Assembly: GCA_044448685.1 (NCBI GenBank)
Contig: JBIOHC010000003.1
Coordinates: forward strand, 62,001 to 126,000
Source: Palsa-965 sp044448685
GTDB lineage: Bacteria > Bacteroidota > Bacteroidia > Palsa-965
DNA: 64,000 nt
Reading direction: 5' to 3'
Shown: positions 1-8,413 of the stretch, in pieces
How the letters are laid out: each line of letters opens with the position of its first letter
Numbering within the stretch: the first letter of the stretch is position 1
Notes under the pieces: generated by a model
Seen by the model: only the letters and a program-made list of their open reading frames with translations
What the model was told of the DNA's origin: nothing
The model's database searches: none
Position numbers and translations under genes: made by a program

Positions 1-1
1 T

Positions 2-328
2 CGTCTGTATGACTTTAACCGTCAGGAAGCCACAAAACTCAGGGCGGCTATTCTTGAAGAGGTAATCACTCATCACAAAGCGCTTTCTTTATCCAGCCTG
101 GATTTTATCCAATCCCTTAACTCCAATCTGACATTCCGGATTTCACACGAAAATGTCGGAATTACAACTACAGATGGAATGGTTCTGTTTCTGGACCAGA
201 CCATAGAACAGTATAAGGAAATGCTAAATTTAATGGAGCCTTTTTGTGAATCGGAATCCAGTGGTTATCAATGGCTAATTGAAACCTGTGAAATTGATTT
301 GCTGTTCTCTCCAGGTGGTACCTGGTAA
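2..328 (+). CDS. C-terminal part of an unrecognised protein
   Basis: An open frame enters from the left edge and stops with TAA at 326-328, giving 108 residues of a C-terminal end. It holds an amphipathic helical stretch (about residues 40-95) and ends in LLFSPGGTW. There is no signal peptide or membrane segment in the visible part. I do not recognise the family. The reading frame is supported by its uninterrupted length and a protein-like residue mix. The toxin-antitoxin pair downstream has its own promoter, so the two need not be co-transcribed. Confidence 0.6.
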   Translation, partial: RLYDFNRQEATKLRAAILEEVITHHKALSLSSLDFIQSLNSNLTFRISHENVGITTTDGMVLFLDQTIEQYKEMLNLMEPFCESESSGYQWLIETCEIDLLFSPGGTW

Positions 329-335
329 GGGGTTG

Positions 336-373
336 TTTGTTTTGTACGTATCTTTTTCCTATATTTGTACGTA
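336..373 (+). promoter_or_regulatory. Promoter and probable operator of the toxin-antitoxin pair
   Basis: TTTG at 336-339 and TATATTTG at 360-367 are 20 bases apart and fit the Bacteroidota -33/-7 pattern. The decamer TTTGTACGTA occurs twice, at 341-350 and 364-373, in the same orientation and exactly 23 bases apart. One copy lies in the spacer and the other overlaps the -7 box. Each carries the palindrome TACGTA. This is where an autoregulating antitoxin would bind, but binding is inferred. Confidence 0.6.
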
Positions 374-386
374 AGACGAAAAGACG

Positions 387-632
387 ATGGACACCAAACT
401 GACCCTTAAATTTGACCAAAATATTATTGAAAAGGCCAAGGATTATGCAAAAGGCCAGGGAACCAGTCTGTCTAAATTAATAGAGAATTACCTCCTCCAC
501 ATAACAAGTCTGAAAGGAAAAGAAGAAAAGATAACACCCCTGGTCAGAAGTTTATCGGGTATTATAGATCTTCCGAAAGGAACTGATTCCAAAAAGGAAT
601 ATGTCAATTACCTTGCCAATAAATATAAATAA
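387..632 (+). CDS. DUF6364-type antitoxin
   Basis: This 81-residue protein resembles DUF6364 antitoxins, small ribbon-helix-helix-like proteins paired with PIN toxins. The N-terminus reads KLTLKFDQNIIEKAKDYAK, a beta strand followed by a helix, then SLSKLIENYL, the usual second helix of an RHH fold. The C-terminal half (about residues 45-81) is probably the toxin-wrapping tail. The stop codon overlaps the next ATG by one base (TAATG), the typical coupling of antitoxin and toxin. Two direct repeats in the promoter could be its operator. The function is inferred from family and context. Confidence 0.8.
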   Translation: MDTKLTLKFDQNIIEKAKDYAKGQGTSLSKLIENYLLHITSLKGKEEKITPLVRSLSGIIDLPKGTDSKKEYVNYLANKYK

Positions 633-1045
633 TGGATAAGGTTTTTGTCGATACCGATATTGTCCTCGATCTGTTAAGCAGCCGCCATCCGCATTATACT
701 CCTGCCGCCTATTTGTTTTCAGAAGCAGACAAGAATAAACTTAAGATTGCGGTTTCTTCTCTTTCTTTTTCTAACTTGAATTATATCCTTTCCAAACAAT
801 ATTCATCCGATCAGGCCAAAAAGAAGCTCCTTAATTTCAAAGCTCTGGTTACAGTTCTTGCAGTTACAGATAAGGTGGTTGATTTGGCACTTTCATCCGA
901 TTTCAGGGACTTTGAAGATGGGCTTCAATATTATACTGCTATAGAAAATAACTACAGTATTCTACTAACCCGGAATTTACGCGATTATAAATCAGCCGAA
1001 ATCACCGTAATGACAGCCGAACAATTTATGAAGGGAAAGGATTAG
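632..1045 (+). CDS. PIN-domain toxin (VapC-like ribonuclease)
   Basis: This is a 137-residue PIN-domain protein, expected to be a Mg2+-dependent ribonuclease inhibited by the upstream antitoxin. Visible features are VFVDTDIVLDLL at the N-terminus (Asp7 and Asp9 or Asp13), the central DFEDGLQYYTA segment (Asp93, Glu95, Asp96) and the C-terminal LLTRNLRDYK strand-turn with Asp118. Together these supply the acidic metal site of the family. It starts on the last base of the antitoxin stop codon, so translation is coupled. The gene looks intact and is the last of its operon. Confidence 0.85.
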   Translation: MDKVFVDTDIVLDLLSSRHPHYTPAAYLFSEADKNKLKIAVSSLSFSNLNYILSKQYSSDQAKKKLLNFKALVTVLAVTDKVVDLALSSDFRDFEDGLQYYTAIENNYSILLTRNLRDYKSAEITVMTAEQFMKGKD

Positions 1046-1152
1046 ACAGAATCCTGATTATCCTGATGGTCACCATTAATCATGATTTGATCAATCCGCG
1101 AAAATCATAAGAATCATGAAAATCCGCGTTCCATCACGCCTTGGGCAGGAAC
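1046..1152. repeat. Intergenic repeat-like sequence between converging genes
   Basis: This 107-base gap is full of short internal repeats. AATCCGCG occurs at 1093-1100 and 1121-1128, separated by AATCAT-type words, and ATCCTGATTATCCTGATG lies at 1050-1067. Such low-complexity ATCCGCG/AATCATG filler resembles dispersed intergenic repeats. Only this copy is in the window, so calling it dispersed is inference. Confidence 0.35.
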
Positions 1153-2943
1153 TTACGAATTCAGCTTCAACACAGCCATAAAGGCACTCTGAGGAATCTC
1201 CACATTACCTACCTGACGCATACGCTTCTTCCCTTCTTTTTGTTTCTCGAGGAGCTTACGTTTTCGGCTTATATCACCTCCGTAACATTTGGCAGTAACA
1301 TCTTTGCGTATGGCTGAAATGTTTTCACGGGCAATGATTTTGGCTCCTATGGCAGCCTGAATGGCAATCTGAAATTGCTGACGCGGAATGAGCTCTTTCA
1401 GTTTCTCACACATCTTCTTACCCAGGTTATGGGCATTGTCGCGGTGGATAAGAGCCGAAAGGGCATCTACCTGATCACCGTTGATAAGGATATCCATCTT
1501 CACCAGTTCGCTTTCGCGGTATTCGGTAGGATGGTAATCGAAAGAAGCGTAACCTTTGGAAATTGTCTTGAGGCGATCGTAGAAGTCGAATACCACTTCA
1601 CCCAACGGCATATCGAATACCAACTCAACCCTGTCGGTGGTAAGATAGGTCTGGTTTACAATCACTCCGCGTTTTTCAATACAAAGGGAGATGATAGAAC
1701 CAACGAAATCGCTTTGAGTGATAATGCTTGCCCGGATAAACGGTTCTTCCACATGTTCCAGCCTGTTGGAATCGGGTAACTCAGAAGGATTGTTGACAAC
1801 AATCATTTCACCCTTGGTGGTAAAGGCTTTATAGGATACGTTCGGAACGGTCGTGATAACCGTCATGTTGAATTCACGCTCCAGACGTTCCTGTATAATT
1901 TCCATATGAAGCATGCCCAGGAAGCCGCAGCGGAAACCGAAGCCGAGCGCGGCAGATGATTCGGGTTCAAAAGTCAGGGATGCATCATTGAGCTGAAGTT
2001 TACCCATTGAAAAACGAAGCTCTTCAAAATCGTCGGTATCAACCGGATAAATGCCGGCGAATACCATCGGTTTCACATCTTCGAAACCCTGTATGGCAAC
2101 TGTGGCAGGATGGTGAACGGTTGTGATGGTATCACCCACTTTCACCTCTTTGGCTTCCTTAATTCCGGAAATAATATACCCTACATTACCTGCGCTTACT
2201 TCCGATTTGGGGCTAAGTGCAAGTTTCAATACACCTACCTCTTCTGCTCCGTATTCATGGCCTGTAGCCATAAACTTGACTTTATCTCCCTTACGCAGGG
2301 TTCCGTTCTTTACTTTGAAATAGGCTATAATACCTCTGAAAGAGTTAAAAACAGAATCGAACACCAGTGCCTGCAAGGGGGCATCCGGATCACCTGCAGG
2401 TGAAGGGACCCTATCAATAATCGCCGTCAGTATATCTTCAATACCCAAACCTGTTTTGCCGGAAGCATGTATAATTTCATCCCTGTCGCAACCCAGCAGT
2501 TCCACAATCTGATCTTTCACCACTTCAGGCTCTGCACTGGGCAGATCCACTTTATTAAGAATAGGGATAATCTTCAAATCGTGTTCCAGAGCCAGGTACA
2601 GATTGGAAATGGTCTGTGCCTGTATCCCTTGTGCAGCATCCACGATGAGCAAGGCTCCTTCACAGGAGGCTATGGAACGGGATACTTCATAGGAAAAGTC
2701 GACATGGCCGGGAGTGTCAATCAGGTTGAGCACATAGGAGGTTCCTTTCCAGTCATAATTCATCTGGATGGCGTGGCTCTTGATGGTAATACCTCTTTCC
2801 TTCTCCAGGTCCATATCATCCAGCACCTGGTTTTCCATATCACGGGAAGAGATCGTCTTGGTAAATTCAAGCAGACGGTCGGCCAGGGTACTTTTACCAT
2901 GGTCAATATGTGCGATGATACAGAAATTACGGATTTTTTGCAT
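1153..2943 (-). CDS. lepA: Elongation factor 4 (LepA), ribosomal back-translocase GTPase
   Basis: This 596-residue translational GTPase has the usual LepA length. EF4 binds stalled or mistranslocated ribosomes in the cytoplasm. The GTPase motifs are in order: G1 AHIDHGKS (11-18), G3 DTPGH (76-80) and G4 NKVD (130-133). The LepA-specific C-terminal domain is present, with CYGGDISRKRKLLEKQKEGK near residues 550-570. Its promoter lies inside the 3' end of the upstream CAP-domain gene, so it can be transcribed on its own. No anomaly is seen. Confidence 0.98.
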   Translation of the reverse strand: MQKIRNFCIIAHIDHGKSTLADRLLEFTKTISSRDMENQVLDDMDLEKERGITIKSHAIQMNYDWKGTSYVLNLIDTPGHVDFSYEVSRSIASCEGALLIVDAAQGIQAQTISNLYLALEHDLKIIPILNKVDLPSAEPEVVKDQIVELLGCDRDEIIHASGKTGLGIEDILTAIIDRVPSPAGDPDAPLQALVFDSVFNSFRGIIAYFKVKNGTLRKGDKVKFMATGHEYGAEEVGVLKLALSPKSEVSAGNVGYIISGIKEAKEVKVGDTITTVHHPATVAIQGFEDVKPMVFAGIYPVDTDDFEELRFSMGKLQLNDASLTFEPESSAALGFGFRCGFLGMLHMEIIQERLEREFNMTVITTVPNVSYKAFTTKGEMIVVNNPSELPDSNRLEHVEEPFIRASIITQSDFVGSIISLCIEKRGVIVNQTYLTTDRVELVFDMPLGEVVFDFYDRLKTISKGYASFDYHPTEYRESELVKMDILINGDQVDALSALIHRDNAHNLGKKMCEKLKELIPRQQFQIAIQAAIGAKIIARENISAIRKDVTAKCYGGDISRKRKLLEKQKEGKKRMRQVGNVEIPQSAFMAVLKLNS

Positions 2944-2971
2944 GCGCTGCCTGTCCTGTTTTTAAGGATGG

Positions 2972-3001
2972 CAAAGATACTGTTTTACCCTAGAAAATCA
3001 A
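2972..3001 (-). promoter_or_regulatory. lepA promoter
   Basis: Read on the minus strand, TTG (2999-3001) is followed after 19 bases by TATCTTTG (2972-2979), a full match to the Bacteroidota TAnnTTTG -7 box, 28 bases before the lepA ATG. The box lies across the stop region of the upstream gene, which ends at 2985. Confidence 0.6.
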
Positions 3002-3590
3002 TTACACAGATGAACTTGGACTTAATATGAGGGCGTATAGCGGTACCTACTGTTTTGTAGACCGGGTTGAGGATGATTTTCCGGTGTCCGAAGGTAGGTT
3101 CTTTGTGATCGATAAGCAGGTGGCAGACGATCATCAGTCCTTCTGTATTCTTATAATCTATGCATTCTCCCTTGTCGCCTTTAAACTGCCTGATACGCTG
3201 ACTGAATTTGACTCCGGAAGAAGAGGCATGTCCTTTCATCCCGGTTGTTCCCATATCCATAGCATGTTCCACAGGTCCTGCAATAGTCAATGCTTCATTG
3301 GGAGTCAGCAAGCCTGCCGGTGCTCTTCCTTTCAGTGCTTCTTTAAGGGAACGGTATTCATAGGTTGTATCCAGCTTCAGCCTTTTTGCGGTTTTATCCA
3401 GATAAATGGAGGAGAACTCATCGGGATGGGTTCTTACCAGGTTCAGATACAGGATCACGTCCTTTTCTGCCTGAGTAAGATAGGCAGCATTTTTAGCTGT
3501 ATTGCATTGATTGATAATGGACGAATCCAATTCCTGAGCGCAAAGTATACAGGAAACAGGGAAAAGCAGGACAAGGAGGAGTGTTTTCAT
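2985..3590 (-). CDS. Secreted CAP (SCP/PR1-like) domain protein
   Basis: This 201-residue protein has a signal peptide (MKTLLLVLLFPVSCILCAQ, cleavage probably after Ala18). The rest fits the CAP superfamily: AEKDVILYLNLVRTHPDEFS begins the domain, GHASSSG (about 120) supplies the first conserved His, and TFGHRKIILNP (about 167-177) the second His and the GHR strand. CAP domains in bacteria are mostly uncharacterised exported proteins. The final residues overlap the lepA promoter. Role unknown. Confidence 0.8.
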   Translation of the reverse strand: MKTLLLVLLFPVSCILCAQELDSSIINQCNTAKNAAYLTQAEKDVILYLNLVRTHPDEFSSIYLDKTAKRLKLDTTYEYRSLKEALKGRAPAGLLTPNEALTIAGPVEHAMDMGTTGMKGHASSSGVKFSQRIRQFKGDKGECIDYKNTEGLMIVCHLLIDHKEPTFGHRKIILNPVYKTVGTAIRPHIKSKFICVIDFLG

Positions 3591-3646
3591 AGAATTCTAT
3601 GCGAAAGATAAGGATTTCAATGCATCCGGAGGTTTTCACTTCCTGA

Positions 3647-3679
3647 TTGATATTAATTCCCCGGAGCTTCATACATTTG
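3647..3679 (+). promoter_or_regulatory. metF promoter
   Basis: TACATTTG at 3672-3679 matches the TAnnTTTG -7 box and ends 19 bases before the metF ATG. A TTG at 3647-3649 could be the -33 element, but the 22-base spacing is a little long. No SAM riboswitch fold was recognised between the box and the start codon. Confidence 0.5.
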
Positions 3680-3698
3680 CAGCCTAATAAATACCAGT

Positions 3699-4652
3699 AT
3701 GAAAGTTACAGAGCATCTGAAACATGCCAAGTCGACTCTTTTCTCCATTGAAATCCTTCCTCCCTTAAAAGGGAAAAGCATTCAATCCATATTTGATTCC
3801 ATTGATCCATTGATGGAATTCAAACCATCTTTTATTGATGTTACCTATCACAGGGAAGAATATCTGTATAAGAAAAGAGAAGGCGGTTATCTGGAAAAGG
3901 TAAGCATTCGTAAACGCCCGGGTACGGTCGGAATCTGTGCTGCGCTGATGAATAAATACAAAGTGGATGCCATCCCCCATATTATTTGCGGAGGCTTCAG
4001 TATAGAGGAAACCGAAAACGCCCTTATTGACCTTCAGTTTCTGGGTATCGATAATGTACTGGCATTACGCGGCGATTCCATTAAAACAGAACCGACATTT
4101 GTTCCGGAACCCAACGGACATTCCTATGCGCATCATTTGGTGAAACAGATTGTGAGAATGAACGGAGGGCATTATCTGGAAGATGAACTGAGGGAAGTGG
4201 CTCCGACCAATTTTTGCATTGGAGTTGCCGGTTACCCCGAAAAACATTTCGAAGCTCCCAATATGATCGCTGATATGAGGTACCTGAAGGCGAAAATTGA
4301 TGCCGGTGCACATTATATCGTGACCCAGATGTTTTTTGATAACAGTAAATATTTTGAATTCATCCGCTTGTGCAAGGAAATGAAAATTAATGTACCTGTC
4401 ATACCCGGAATCAAGATACTTACCACCATGAAACAGGCGACCTTGCTTCCTAAGACATTCAAGATTGATGTTCCCCAGGCCATGCTGGAAGAGATTGAAA
4501 AATGTAAAACCGATGCAGCTGTAAAAGAGGTGGGTATTAAATGGGCTATTCAGCAATGCAAGGAGCTTATTAAAGGAGGAGCACCCTGCCTTCACTTTTA
4601 TACCATGGGGGTTTCGGATGCAACCCGCCGTGTTGCGTCCGAGGTTTTTTAA
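3699..4652 (+). CDS. metF: 5,10-methylenetetrahydrofolate reductase
   Basis: This 317-residue FAD-dependent TIM-barrel enzyme reduces methylene-THF to methyl-THF for methionine synthesis. Recognisable segments are FSIEILPPLKGKS (catalytic Glu region), the DVTYHREE strand, HIICGG, NVLALRGD (FAD/folate site) and YIVTQMFFDN. Length and motif order are normal. The stop codon overlaps the stop of the converging ABC transporter gene by four bases, so the two transcripts share their 3' ends. Confidence 0.97.
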   Translation: MKVTEHLKHAKSTLFSIEILPPLKGKSIQSIFDSIDPLMEFKPSFIDVTYHREEYLYKKREGGYLEKVSIRKRPGTVGICAALMNKYKVDAIPHIICGGFSIEETENALIDLQFLGIDNVLALRGDSIKTEPTFVPEPNGHSYAHHLVKQIVRMNGGHYLEDELREVAPTNFCIGVAGYPEKHFEAPNMIADMRYLKAKIDAGAHYIVTQMFFDNSKYFEFIRLCKEMKINVPVIPGIKILTTMKQATLLPKTFKIDVPQAMLEEIEKCKTDAAVKEVGIKWAIQQCKELIKGGAPCLHFYTMGVSDATRRVASEVF

Positions 4653-6463
4653 ACGGGGGCTTTCTTATTCCAGGCCATTTTCTTTTCCATGGATTCCTTA
4701 ATATCCTCCAGTTCCCCTTTCGGAATTGCAGAAATAAGTTTACGGGTATAATCCGTCTGAGGCCGGTGATAGATATCATCTGCATCACCCATCTCTTCTA
4801 TCTTACCCTTGTTCATGACCACCATCCGGTCGCTCATGAATTTGACCACACTCAGGTCATGTGAAATAAAGATGTAGGTAAATTGAAATTCCTTTTTCAG
4901 TTCGTTTAACAGGTTTAATACCTGTGCCTGTACAGAAACGTCAAGGGCTGATACAGACTCGTCACAAATAATAAACTGAGGATTAAGAGCCAGGGCCCGG
5001 GCAATACAGATACGTTGTCTCTGACCTCCTGAAAATTCATGGGGATAGCGATAAAAATGTTGTTCACTCATATTTACCCTGTGCAGGAGCTCAATAACCC
5101 GTTCCTTTCTTTTCCTTGAGCTTTCAAGGATACCATGTACCTGCATGGGCTCCATAATCGCTTCTCCGATAGTGATACGTGGATTGAGAGAGGAGTAAGG
5201 ATCCTGGAAAATAATCTGAATATCTTTCCGCATAGCCCTCAGATCAGACAAGGGTATACGGGTAATATCCCTTGCTTTGAAAATGATAGACCCTGCTGTA
5301 GGTTCAATAAGGCGGAGGATAGTACGACCCAAAGTTGTTTTTCCGCAACCAGACTCTCCAACAAGCCCAAGCGTTTCTCCGGGATAAACATCAAAACTCA
5401 CATCATCTACCGCTTTTACATATTCCCTGGCTTTACCAAAAAGTCCTTTCCTGATTGGAAAATACGTTTTCAGATTCCGGATTTCAAGAATAGGCCTGCG
5501 GGCATAAAGTTCTGAATGCGTTACTTTCCTTTCTTCCTGTGTAACGGTGAGGCTGCTTGTTACCTGTTCAACCGATTTATCACTTTCGGTCATATTTCCA
5601 TCGGTATCGGTAAGCATGAAATCCGAAACCGTCGGAAGCCAGCGCAGCCGTTTATTAAGAGGTGGCCGGCAAGCCAGTAATCCTTTTGTATAGGGGTGTT
5701 GTGGGTTGGAAAATATTTCCCATACAGAGCCCTGTTCCACAATCTTTCCTTTATACATCACAATAACCTTGTCGGCCAGCTCAGCAATTACACCCAGGTC
5801 ATGTGTAATGAACAGAATACCCATATCATGTTCACGCTGCAGTTTTTGCATCAGCTCAAGGATGGTTGATTGTACCGTAACATCCAATGCTGTTGTAGGT
5901 TCATCAGCAATAAGTATGGACGGCTTGCATGACATGGCCATGGCTATCATGACACGCTGTTTCTGTCCTCCTGACAACTGATGCGGATAAGAGTCAAAAA
6001 TATTTTCAGGACGGGGCAGCTGTACTTCACGAAACAGCTGAATGGTCCTGGCCTTTGCATCGGCCTTAAACAATTTCTGATGCAGGATTAAGGCTTCCAT
6101 AACCTGATCACCACAGGTATAAACCGGATTCAGGGAAGTCATAGGCTCCTGAAAAATCATGGCTATCTCATTCCCTCTGAATTTGCGTATGTCTTTTTCA
6201 GGAAGGGATGCCAGATCCAGTACTTCGTTGGACCGGGAATGAAACATTATTTTACCGCTGGTGATTTTCCCGGGAGGATCCGGAATAAGGCGCATTATTG
6301 AAAGGGAAGTGACTGATTTTCCGGAGCCTGACTCTCCAACAATACCGATAGTCTCTCCTTTATGCAGGGTAAAGCTTATATCATTTACAGCCTTGACAAT
6401 TTCGTCTTCCGTTCGAAACTCGGTAGTCAGATGTTTTACTTCAAGGAGTACCTCTTTATTCAC
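4649..6463 (-). CDS. Double ABC ATPase of an oligopeptide/dipeptide-type importer
   Basis: This 604-residue protein is a fusion of two nucleotide-binding domains, as in YejF and GsiA. NBD1 has Walker A GESGSGKS (43-50) and signature LSGGQKQR followed by ILIADEPTTALD. A linker of about 60 residues separates it from NBD2, with GESGCGKT, FSGGQRQR and FIICDESVSALD. In NBD2 the Walker B catalytic carboxylate is DE, as normal. Both domains carry the oligopeptide-transporter C-terminal extension (HPYTKGLLAC, DYTRKLISAIP). It would energise peptide uptake, but no permease or binding-protein gene lies beside it in this window. Confidence 0.93.
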   Translation of the reverse strand: MNKEVLLEVKHLTTEFRTEDEIVKAVNDISFTLHKGETIGIVGESGSGKSVTSLSIMRLIPDPPGKITSGKIMFHSRSNEVLDLASLPEKDIRKFRGNEIAMIFQEPMTSLNPVYTCGDQVMEALILHQKLFKADAKARTIQLFREVQLPRPENIFDSYPHQLSGGQKQRVMIAMAMSCKPSILIADEPTTALDVTVQSTILELMQKLQREHDMGILFITHDLGVIAELADKVIVMYKGKIVEQGSVWEIFSNPQHPYTKGLLACRPPLNKRLRWLPTVSDFMLTDTDGNMTESDKSVEQVTSSLTVTQEERKVTHSELYARRPILEIRNLKTYFPIRKGLFGKAREYVKAVDDVSFDVYPGETLGLVGESGCGKTTLGRTILRLIEPTAGSIIFKARDITRIPLSDLRAMRKDIQIIFQDPYSSLNPRITIGEAIMEPMQVHGILESSRKRKERVIELLHRVNMSEQHFYRYPHEFSGGQRQRICIARALALNPQFIICDESVSALDVSVQAQVLNLLNELKKEFQFTYIFISHDLSVVKFMSDRMVVMNKGKIEEMGDADDIYHRPQTDYTRKLISAIPKGELEDIKESMEKKMAWNKKAPV

Positions 6464-6488
6464 AATCAGGCAGTTAGATAAGCTTAAT

Positions 6489-6505
6489 CCCCTGGAAATC
6501 AGGGG
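6489..6505 (-). promoter_or_regulatory. Hairpin in the 5' leader of the ABC ATPase gene
   Basis: CCCCTG and CAGGGG pair around a five-base loop (6489-6505), 26 bases before the start codon. No T-run follows on the minus strand. It may be a leader structure affecting translation or stability; no function is demonstrable. Confidence 0.35.
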
Positions 6506-6508
6506 CCG

Positions 6509-6542
6509 TAAAAATAGGCCTTGTTATACGAATATACAAGGC
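6509..6542 (-). terminator. Intrinsic terminator below the 6651-7217 lipoprotein gene
   Basis: On the minus strand GCCTTGTATA, a TTCG tetraloop and TATAACAAGGC form a stem of about ten pairs with one bulge (6518-6542). It is followed by CTATTTTTA. The UUCG-type loop makes the stem unusually stable. It lies between the lipoprotein gene and the ABC ATPase gene and probably separates the two units. Confidence 0.6.
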
Positions 6543-6650
6543 GCTTAGTTCCAAACCGGATGGCATTTTAGACGGGCGGGGCTTATTGCCAGATAAACGC
6601 TGGACTTTACCGTGTTATCAGACGGAAATATGCATCCATAAACCCCCGGA

Positions 6651-7217
6651 TCAGGGTTTTGCTTCTTTTTCCGTAGGGTCTACCTGACTTTGAAAAGGAA
6701 ATATTGTCAGGGTTAGTTCTCCATACCCATAATCTGCGCTTTCATCACCCAATGTGATTTGAGCTCCTTCCTTGCCCTGATTTTTTACATACCAGACGAG
6801 CAGAGCTTTTTCAGTTTCTGGGTTTCCATACTTTTTTGTGAAATACTGCTTAAGGCTGGTGAAAAGCCAGTCGAAATTTTTGGCTTTTGTCCGGTAAATA
6901 TTTATTCCGATCTCATTCAGCCCTCCTCCGTCAAAATCATAATAATAAGCACATTGAATAGTGTCGGGAAATGCTATGCTGTAAGAAAGATAATTTTCCT
7001 CTTCTTCATCAGGCTTCATCGTTTTTTCAGTAGCCTTTACTGAAGCTGGTGTGGCTCCCATATTGACACCTCTGAAAAGTCCGCTATCTGTAAGAAGCAA
7101 GCGTTTCATAACGGCATTATAATCTTCAACCTTATTGTATGGAACTTTGGGAGTGGAACAGGACCATACAGCAAGGCCAGAGAGGGAGCAAATAAAAAAA
7201 ACAAGGCGGGGGGACAT
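6651..7217 (-). CDS. Putative lipoprotein of unknown function
   Basis: This 188-residue protein has a lipoprotein-type N-terminus, with a hydrophobic stretch ending at Cys20 (VWSCSTPK). The mature part is mixed alpha/beta and ends in a short charged tail; no catalytic motif stands out. It starts 19 bases after the upstream exonuclease gene and probably belongs to the same operon. I do not recognise a family. Confidence 0.7.
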   Translation of the reverse strand: MSPRLVFFICSLSGLAVWSCSTPKVPYNKVEDYNAVMKRLLLTDSGLFRGVNMGATPASVKATEKTMKPDEEEENYLSYSIAFPDTIQCAYYYDFDGGGLNEIGINIYRTKAKNFDWLFTSLKQYFTKKYGNPETEKALLVWYVKNQGKEGAQITLGDESADYGYGELTLTIFPFQSQVDPTEKEAKP

Positions 7218-7236
7218 GCTGTAAATTTAGTAAGAA

Positions 7237-7947
7237 TCAGGTTATGACCACTTGTTCCTCCCGAATGAGGGGTCGGCCCTGCATACGGAGCATAATTTGG
7301 GCAACAGTCAGCACATCTTTCTGACAATAGGTGACAATCCTGTCCATGTTCTTCTCCTTGTAATACACTTTATAGACCATACTGCCATCAATATCATCTT
7401 TAGGGGTGGGAATATTAAAAACAGCGGCAAGAAGGGAAAGGGAGGTAAAGCTTTTAAAATCTCCGAATTTCCATAATTCCATAGTATCCAGGAGTTTTAC
7501 CTCCCATGGCTTTTTTCCTGCCAGATCCAGGATAGCTGGTACAGCAAGGCCATGTACAAGCATTCGCCGGCCAATGAATGGGTAATCAAACTCCTTTCCA
7601 TTATGGGCGCAAAGTAAACTGTCTTTTTTATTGAAATACTTAACTACCAGGGCAGAAAATTCTTCCAGCAATTTCTTCTCATCATGTCCGGAAAAGGATT
7701 TGATACGGAAATCATTTCCCCTGAGGAAGCCGGCTGAAATACAGATTATACGTCCGAACTCTGCATAAATACCGGCACTTTTATACAGTTCGGAAGGCCC
7801 GTCATCATCCTTCTCTTTACGTATATAACGCGCTTTATGATCCCACAATTTTTGAAAGGGTTCGGGAACACTGGCATAATCAGGATAAGCCGGAACTGTT
7901 TCAATATCCAGGAAAAGAATGGTTTCTGTTTTTATATCCTTGAGCAT
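7237..7947 (-). CDS. DEDDy-type 3'-5' exonuclease (PolB-exonuclease-like)
   Basis: This 236-residue protein matches the family of stand-alone 3'-5' exonucleases related to the proofreading domain of DNA polymerase B. The DEDDy residues are visible: Asp14 and Glu16 in FLDIETVP, Asp121 in HNGKEFDYPFIGRR, and Tyr207 with Asp211 in YCQKDVLTVAQ. It should hydrolyse single-stranded nucleic acid with two metal ions. Its gene begins three bases after the upstream small gene ends, pointing to one transcript. Confidence 0.9.
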   Translation of the reverse strand: MLKDIKTETILFLDIETVPAYPDYASVPEPFQKLWDHKARYIRKEKDDDGPSELYKSAGIYAEFGRIICISAGFLRGNDFRIKSFSGHDEKKLLEEFSALVVKYFNKKDSLLCAHNGKEFDYPFIGRRMLVHGLAVPAILDLAGKKPWEVKLLDTMELWKFGDFKSFTSLSLLAAVFNIPTPKDDIDGSMVYKVYYKEKNMDRIVTYCQKDVLTVAQIMLRMQGRPLIREEQVVIT

Positions 7948-7950
7948 GCC

Positions 7951-8355
7951 TTAGCGGATGAGTACACCCTTTTTCTTTAACAGGGGCACCTGGATGAAAT
8001 GCTGCTCCTGAATACTTTCGGCAAGGAATATATATTGCTTATCGTACATTACATTGTTGATATAGAAACTGACCCAGTATTCATTGCTCAGGCCGAAAAC
8101 TTCTTCCTGTATTGGTTCTATTTTTACATATTCACCCGGGCCGACCGTATCCAGAAAATGACGAAGTGTGGATGTTTTACGGGGTTCTCCGTTCAGCTCC
8201 CCATACCCGGTAGAGCTGACCAGTACCCCTTCTATTACTTCCTTCTTATAATTGATCAGATAAACGTTCCATTCCTGAACTCCCTGATCATTTAATTCCT
8301 GAACAATAGCGACCCCTATGTCTTCAACAACCGGGGGTTGAATATCTTTTTTCAT
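7951..8355 (-). CDS. Small conserved cytoplasmic protein of unknown function
   Basis: This protein of 134 residues starts at the ATG at 8355 (MKKDIQPPVVEDIG). A longer frame upstream would run inside the beta-lactamase-fold gene and has no protein-like N-terminus, so the inner start is chosen. The sequence reads as alternating beta strands (WNVYLINYKKEVIEGVLVS, EYWVSFYINNVMYDKQYIF), with no signal peptide. It lies three bases before the exonuclease gene. Function unknown. Confidence 0.75.
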   Translation of the reverse strand: MKKDIQPPVVEDIGVAIVQELNDQGVQEWNVYLINYKKEVIEGVLVSSTGYGELNGEPRKTSTLRHFLDTVGPGEYVKIEPIQEEVFGLSNEYWVSFYINNVMYDKQYIFLAESIQEQHFIQVPLLKKKGVLIR

Positions 8356-8413
8356 ACTTAAACAACACTGTTTACCAGAACGAATATACGAAGCTTTTTC
8401 CCTCTGATGAAGG

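Noticed and set aside
168..419. 83-residue minus-strand frame overlapping the left-edge gene and the antitoxin promoter
   Set aside because: It runs opposite a partial gene that has a better frame and crosses a good promoter.
3600..3698. Possible SAM riboswitch before metF
   Set aside because: The 19-base leader after the -7 box is too short and no known fold is seen.
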